In this document: positions 60,109 through 64,000 of the stretch, one piece after another
Numbering within the stretch: position 1 is the stretch's first letter
How the letters are laid out: every line of letters begins with the position of its first letter
Source of the DNA: Streptosporangium subroseum
GTDB taxonomy: Bacteria; Actinomycetota; Actinomycetes; Streptosporangiales; Streptosporangiaceae
Direction of reading: 5' to 3'
NCBI RefSeq assembly: GCF_900188345.1
Contig: NZ_FZOD01000030.1
Location: forward strand, 38,321 to 102,320
Length of the DNA stretch: 64,000 nucleotides
Notes under the pieces: model-generated
What the model was told of the DNA's origin: nothing
Seen by the model: only the letters and a program-made list of their open reading frames with translations
Database searches by the model: none
Program-made: the position numbers and the translations under genes

Positions 60109-61263
60109 CTATTCCCCCAGCCCTATCGTTGAGGCGAATTTACGCGGTTCCAGCAGTATCTTTCGCCCGATTCCGGCCGCAGCCCTTTCGATGCCAGATA
60201 TTCTGGCTCTTTGAGGACTGCTTGCAATCATTCGGTCCAGCATGTGCCAACCGGCGAAAGCCGTCGCACGCTCGGCGAGTTCCGCATCCACCTGCTTGCG
60301 CTTCCCCAGGTAAGCGCGCCAGAAATTCTGCACCCTCGGCCGCAGGCGTTCGATTTTCTCGGCGCCCCGCCGGAGCACCGCATCGTGGTCTAAATCGATA
60401 TCGATGAATACCGAGTCACCGCGGGAGGTCACGATGTCGAGAACGGATCGATAGAGCCATTCCCCGGCGAAACTCCCGATGTCGCGAGCCGCGTCCGCGA
60501 GCCGGAACTCCTCCCAGTCCGCGATGTAGACGAGGTCGCGCACGATGATGAACTGGTCGACGCGGAGATCGCAGTGGGAAGGAACCTTCGGAGCCTCGCG
60601 CTCCCTACGGCAGAGCTCCACGATCGCTTCGATCAACGCCGTGTCGTTCTGCAGGAGGCGCCAAACCTCCAGCTCAGCGAAACTGAAGTTGTTGAACGCG
60701 CGGAGCGTCAGGCCCTGCTGCAGCACGAGTGCCGGCAGAGTGGGGGCGGATTCGTCGAGCTCCTCCCCTTCCGGGGGGACACCGTCGTGCAGTGATCCGA
60801 TCGCCTCACCCGCCGCCCGGGCCAACTCGTCGTCAAAGGTCTCGTCGACCATCAGCTTGGCGCCGCTCATCCCGGCGTCAACAAATTCGAAGGCTACGAG
60901 CCGGGCATCCATGTCGATTCCCAGAAATGCCGGGGATCGGAGAGCCGGTTTGTTGACCAGGCCGACGAAGTTTTCAAAGGAGAGCATGCGGCGCATTCTG
61001 GCCTGCACGTCGTCCGGCGACCCATCAAGTCGTTTGACGAAAACTTTCCGGCCGCTGTCGGTGAGGCCTGCCCAGGTGTCGTTTCTGCCGACCGGCGCCG
61101 TCAGCGATTCGCGATGGAAGTCACCGGCTCCCAGCTTTCGCAGAAACATGTCGACTTCGGGGACCAGGTCGAGGTTGATAGGTGCGAAACCAGGATTTTT
61201 TCCGTCCGAGCCAGATTCCTTCGAATCTCGGGAAGAAACATGATCCACGGCCGTGCCGCCCAT
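60109..61263 (-). CDS. Class V lanthipeptide kinase (LanK-type, APH fold)
   Basis: 384 residues from ATG 61263 behind AGGGAGG; a longer frame to 61341 crosses a hairpin and is rejected. ATP-binding lobe with KVFVKRLDG (Lys77). Catalytic loop SHCDLRVDQFIIV with Asp232, and Gln237 where most relatives have Asn; metal loop ADWEEFRLADAARDIGSF with Asp249. It should phosphorylate Ser/Thr of the precursor before elimination by the HopA1-like enzyme. First gene of the biosynthetic operon. Confidence 0.87.
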   Translation of the reverse strand: MGGTAVDHVSSRDSKESGSDGKNPGFAPINLDLVPEVDMFLRKLGAGDFHRESLTAPVGRNDTWAGLTDSGRKVFVKRLDGSPDDVQARMRRMLSFENFVGLVNKPALRSPAFLGIDMDARLVAFEFVDAGMSGAKLMVDETFDDELARAAGEAIGSLHDGVPPEGEELDESAPTLPALVLQQGLTLRAFNNFSFAELEVWRLLQNDTALIEAIVELCRREREAPKVPSHCDLRVDQFIIVRDLVYIADWEEFRLADAARDIGSFAGEWLYRSVLDIVTSRGDSVFIDIDLDHDAVLRRGAEKIERLRPRVQNFWRAYLGKRKQVDAELAERATAFAGWHMLDRMIASSPQRARISGIERAAAGIGRKILLEPRKFASTIGLGE

Positions 61264-61567
61264 ATGGCCCTCCCTCACATTTTTGTGAGAACCGCGTGAA
61301 AAGCGGCTCGACGTGAAGGTACAAGTCGGGCAAGACGGCAATCAACGAATCTTTGGATCTCTTGAGGTAAATTTAATTATCGGCGTCACCGCGGGCAGCG
61401 GGGGCAGGGCCGGCGGAGCACGCGAATGCTGAGGCGATCGAGCAGGCGGTGCAGGTCACGGGTCGATCGCGTACGGCGTGAGGTCGGGTCTGACGCGTGA
61501 CGAGGCCCCGTGGAGCGGCGGTTCTCACATCAAGTTCTGGGTGAGTACGCCGGCTCCGGGCGCCGTC
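61264..61567 (-). promoter_or_regulatory. Promoter/leader region of the lanthipeptide operon
   Basis: 304 bp between the MmyB-like regulator stop and the kinase start. The stretch 61345-61390 is AT-rich (TAAATTTAATTA) and probably holds the main promoter, giving a leader of roughly 80-100 nt. In the leader, CTCACA/TGTGAG (61274-61289) abuts the ribosome site. No gene is seen. Confidence 0.55.
61274..61289 (-). promoter_or_regulatory. Small inverted repeat touching the kinase ribosome site
   Basis: CTCACA (61274-61279) and TGTGAG (61284-61289) pair perfectly around TTTT, directly next to the AGGGAGG site used by the kinase gene. It could be an operator or a hairpin that limits translation. 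Confidence 0.4.
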
Positions 61568-62392
61568 TCACACGTCGTGGCGGGTCCGTCCGCCCAGAAG
61601 GTCCAGAGCCGCCTCGGACGGGCTGCCGGGCTCGGCCTGAAAGACGATGATTTTCTGGCCGGGGGTGCTGTCGATGGTCAGCACCTCCATGGAGGTGAAC
61701 ACGTCGCCGACCTCGCGGTGGTGGAAGCGCACGGGCGCGCGGGTCCTGGCCTCCACGTCGTGGCGATCCCACAGCCGGCGAAACTCCTCGCTTTCGCGTG
61801 ACAGCTCCTCGACCAGCTCGATCACGAACGCGTCGGTGCCGGCCCCCGCCGCGGCCCGCAGGTGGGCCACCTTGGAATGGGTGTCGGTCTCCCAGTCCAG
61901 GTAGAACTCGTGTGCCGTGGGGTTGAGCAGGGCCAGCCGGAGCAGGTTGTCGTTGTGTTCCAGTCCCTCGTAGAGAGCGGTGGCCATCTTGTTCTTGACC
62001 AGCACGTCCAGCCGGTGGTTCACCACGTACGCCGGCGCGTGTTCCCAGCTCTCCAGGAGCCGCAGCACGTTCGGGTGGACCTGATCGACCGGGGCGACCG
62101 ACCTGCGCGCTGAGGCCTGGGGGTGTGCGAGTGCGTGCAGGTGCGCCGCGGCGTCGGGACCGAGATCCAGTGCCTGCACCAGGGCATCGAGCACCTGCAT
62201 GGACGGATTGCGTTCGCGCCCCTGTTCGAGGCGGATGTAGTAGTCGTTGCTGACCCCGGCCAGCATCGCCACCTCCTCCCGGCGCAGCCCCGGAGTCCGG
62301 CGGTAACCGGAGTCCACCAGCCCCACCTGCTGGGGGGTGGTGACCTCACGCCGAGCGCGCAAGAACTCACCCAGGAGCTTATCGCGGTCCAT
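61568..62392 (-). CDS. MmyB-like XRE transcriptional regulator
   Basis: 274 residues. The N-terminal helix-turn-helix contains RRTPGLRREEVAMLAGVSND and YYIRLEQGRERNPSMQVLDA, the MmyB hallmark. The C-terminal PAS-like ligand domain has AYVVNHRLDVLVKNKMATAL and RFHHREVGDVFTSMEVLTID. MmyB members often regulate neighbouring enzyme or biosynthesis genes, and this one lies directly upstream of, and in line with, the lanthipeptide operon. Confidence 0.92.
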   Translation of the reverse strand: MDRDKLLGEFLRARREVTTPQQVGLVDSGYRRTPGLRREEVAMLAGVSNDYYIRLEQGRERNPSMQVLDALVQALDLGPDAAAHLHALAHPQASARRSVAPVDQVHPNVLRLLESWEHAPAYVVNHRLDVLVKNKMATALYEGLEHNDNLLRLALLNPTAHEFYLDWETDTHSKVAHLRAAAGAGTDAFVIELVEELSRESEEFRRLWDRHDVEARTRAPVRFHHREVGDVFTSMEVLTIDSTPGQKIIVFQAEPGSPSEAALDLLGGRTRHDV

Positions 62393-62657
62393 TTCATCAC
62401 CGTATGTCGCAAATCCACCAATAAGGTGGTCACATCACTCCCTGGTTCGGCCATCGCCGCCCCTTCGAGCTTCCAACCGTGATGCTCTTTCCCCAAGGAG
62501 GCGTCGGCCGGCGGTCTTGTTTCGGCATGGAGCGGATCATGCGGGCCGGTCCGCCCCCTTGCGTCCTTCTCGCCGGATCGGCCGAACGCCTCGAAAGCTG
62601 GAGCTGACATTCGTGGACGGCGCATGCAAGGTGGCTCGCCTGGGAAATGATGCCGTC

Positions 62658-62903
62658 ATGACCTTCTCGGAAGCCCTGCCTGAGACAGACGAACAGATCC
62701 AGCGATACGTCGGAATGGACCTGATGGCCGCCAGAGCGGAGGCCGAGGCGGCCGGTTGGGCCGTCGTGCGACTCCTTGAGGAGCACATGCCCCGCACGAT
62801 GGACTACCGGCCGGACCGGATCAACCTCACCACCGATGGCACGACGGATCGGTTCAACGCCTCCAGCGGGACCGGCATCGTGATCGAGGTCGACAACGGC
62901 TGA
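62658..62903 (+). CDS. I78-type (potato-inhibitor-like) peptidase inhibitor
   Basis: 81 residues from ATG 62658; the ribosome site is poor and a GTG at 62613 is possible. The family pattern is present: VGMDLMAARAEAEAAGWAVV, RLLEEHMPRTMDYRPDRINL and TGIVIEVDNG. Members block serine proteases. No signal peptide, so it would act in the cytoplasm unless the start is wrong. Divergent from the MmyB-like gene. Confidence 0.75.
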   Translation: MTFSEALPETDEQIQRYVGMDLMAARAEAEAAGWAVVRLLEEHMPRTMDYRPDRINLTTDGTTDRFNASSGTGIVIEVDNG

Positions 62904-62925
62904 CGCTCGGCGTCGGCGGAGGTGC

Positions 62926-63150
62926 TCACGCCGGCACCTCCCACGAGGGAACCGGGTGGACTCGTCCACCGAAGATGCGGGCGATCCCGGCGAGACGGCG
63001 AGGCGTGGGCGGTCCCCAGGGCTTGACGAGGGCCCGGACCTCAGGAGACACGGCCAGCTCGGCCAGCGTGACGAGGCGGGCGGCGTAGGCGTCGTCGTGG
63101 GACAAGAGGTCGCCGTGGGTGCGAGATGCGGAGTCGCGGCAGGCGCTCAT
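62926..63150 (-). CDS. Small hypothetical protein
   Basis: 74 residues, no family recognised. The C-terminal half SPEVRALVKPWGPPTPRR and LAGIARIFGGRVHPVPSW is unlike random frames. It starts in ATGA overlap with a 25-residue ORF just upstream, so the two would be translated together. Confidence 0.45.
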   Translation of the reverse strand: MSACRDSASRTHGDLLSHDDAYAARLVTLAELAVSPEVRALVKPWGPPTPRRLAGIARIFGGRVHPVPSWEVPA

Positions 63151-63224
63151 CCGCCGGCCTCGCCCGTGTGGACGACGACGGCCGGGGATGCGGCGAGAGG
63201 GGACGTGCCGGTGCTTCGTTTCAT
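63147..63224 (-). CDS. Possible 25-residue leader peptide
   Basis: MKRSTGTSPLAASPAVVVHT followed by GEAGG and a stop that overlaps the next ATG. AAGG lies 8 nt upstream. Too short for family assignment. It may be a leader or a tiny secreted or modified peptide; coding status is uncertain. Confidence 0.35.
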   Translation of the reverse strand: MKRSTGTSPLAASPAVVVHTGEAGG

Positions 63225-63713
63225 GGGGAGCCTTACCTGAAGGGCGAGGCCCCGACCATAGCCCTATGAATTTATATCGGTACGTTTAGTAGCCAATATG
63301 AAATTCGCGAGCATTTTTCACCTTAGTGTCGGCGCCCCCGAAGCAATGGCCAGGGGCAGGGCAGCCGAGCGATGGGCCGCATCCTCGCCGGGCCACTGCG
63401 GGGGCACCCGTCGTTCGCGGAAGCCGACGATCTCCTCTACGTCTCCCCATCGCACCTATAAGATCGCTTTTCGACCTTTCAGTCGATAAACGCCGGAACG
63501 GCATCTGTTTCAACCGGTTCAAGCAGTTGCGCGCCCTGGCCACCGGCTATGACGGGATCGCCTTCCCCCGCGCCGTCGCCGCTACCATTGCATCACTCCT
63601 GCTCTGGCTCCCGGGATGACCATGAAGGTAGAGCCCGGGAGCAAGTCTTACGATTTCCTGGCTAAATGCCCTTTCTGGCAGAGAGAGGCTTAAAAGCCCC
63701 ATAATCTAGGCTC
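63225..63713. other. Gene-free region before the penicillin-binding protein gene
   Basis: 489 bp. The part 63260-63320 is AT-rich (for example TATGAATTTATATCGG) and may be a promoter for the small ORFs. Frames here on both strands look like chance GC frames. TAATCT at 63702 lies directly before the next start codon. Confidence 0.45.
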
Positions 63714-64000
63714 ATGCCAGAACGGGGTGAAGATCAATCAGGGATTGCGTCCAAGATCATGCGGCTTGTCGCCATTGGGGCGGCGGTGGGCGTGCTGGTC
63801 GCGGGGGTCGCGTTGCCGGCCGTGGGAGGCGCGGGCCTGGGAATCATGTCGGCGACCAACGAGGTGAACCTCAAACCAGAAGACCTCACCGAACCGCCAC
63901 CGGCCGAGGTCACCGTCGTACAAGACGCCCGCGGCAACGAGATCGCACGGTTCTACGAGGAATACCGCGAGGTCGTCACGCTCGATGAGATGGCCGAGGT
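63714..64000 (+). CDS. Class A penicillin-binding protein (N-terminus; cut by window)
   Basis: The first 95 residues of a longer protein. A cytoplasmic stretch is followed by a membrane anchor IGAAVGVLVAGVALPAVGGA at about 21-45. The start of the extracellular part, LTEPPPAEVTVVQDARGNEI, ARFYEEYREVVTLDEMA, matches the region just ahead of the transglycosylase domain in actinomycete bifunctional penicillin-binding proteins. It would polymerise and cross-link peptidoglycan. The ATG lies 7 nt after a TAATCT box without a ribosome site, so the mRNA may be leaderless. Confidence 0.85.
   Translation, partial: MPERGEDQSGIASKIMRLVAIGAAVGVLVAGVALPAVGGAGLGIMSATNEVNLKPEDLTEPPPAEVTVVQDARGNEIARFYEEYREVVTLDEMAE

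Noticed and set aside
48165..61263. Thioamitide (thioviridamide-like) cluster
   Set aside because: Kinase, HopA1 and decarboxylase are shared, but there is no YcaO or TfuA gene and the precursor has three Cys suited to lanthionines.
63286..63619. Overlapping small frames on both strands
   Set aside because: No ribosome sites, Arg/Ser-rich chance composition and no partner gene.
1..64000. tRNA, rRNA or insertion-sequence genes
   Set aside because: No cloverleaf, ribosomal segment, transposase motif or terminal inverted repeat pair was recognised on either strand.

Overview
The window is high-GC DNA with long GC-rich antisense open frames, an F420-type luciferase-like enzyme, AfsR/SARP-type regulators, many ABC-2 exporters, a MmyB-type regulator and a class V lanthipeptide cluster. 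All of this points to a filamentous actinomycete, possibly of the Streptosporangiales; the family-level guess rests on general impression only. Both ends are cut: a TetR regulator at the left and a penicillin-binding protein at the right.

Layout. (1) 1-3842: TetR regulator divergent from a kinase / acyl-CoA dehydrogenase / SDR cassette resembling 4-hydroxyacyl-CoA (levulinate-type) catabolism. (2) 3862-6605: membrane protein, orphan sugar-binding lipoprotein, nucleoside-kinase-like P-loop enzyme. (3) 6824-13861: a DrrAB-like exporter with a convergent AfsR-like regulator, then a second, BcrA-type ABC pair. (4) 13879-14925: a decayed SDR gene and an exported eukaryote-like cyclophilin. (5) 15576-19582: ribose-type ABC importer. 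(6) 20031-25330: TetR regulator, a truncated winged-helix gene, and an ABC exporter followed by a NarL-type two-component system. (7) 25428-30685: a three-gene minus-strand cassette with a dual-ATPase HerA-like protein, a winged-helix protein and a DUF559-type nuclease; this is my best candidate for an undescribed defence system. (8) 31082-38327: a second DrrAB/AfsR module, paralogous to region 3, then MarR and an MFS exporter. (9) 38534-45404: TAXI-type TRAP transporter with a second TAXI lipoprotein and a two-component system. (10) 45483-47938: ABC exporter with a small XRE regulator. (11) 48165-61263: a complete class V lanthipeptide cluster with two precursor genes, kinase, HopA1-type lyase, kinase-fold protein that has lost its catalytic Asp, Cys decarboxylase, F420-type reductase, methyltransferase, three ABC components and an M16 protease; a MmyB-like regulator lies just upstream. 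(12) 62658-64000: I78 inhibitor, two tiny coupled ORFs, and the start of a penicillin-binding protein.

Two themes recur. First, exporter modules are duplicated: two DrrAB+AfsR units and two BcrA-type ABC pairs. Second, GC-rich tandem repeats sit at gene starts, gene ends and linkers; most have units of a multiple of 3 bp. The clearest are a 45-bp unit repeated five times between an ABC permease and its sensor kinase, and a 33/30-bp unit repeated six times, each beginning with ATG, at the start of one lanthipeptide gene. All calls come from reading the sequence; no database search was run.
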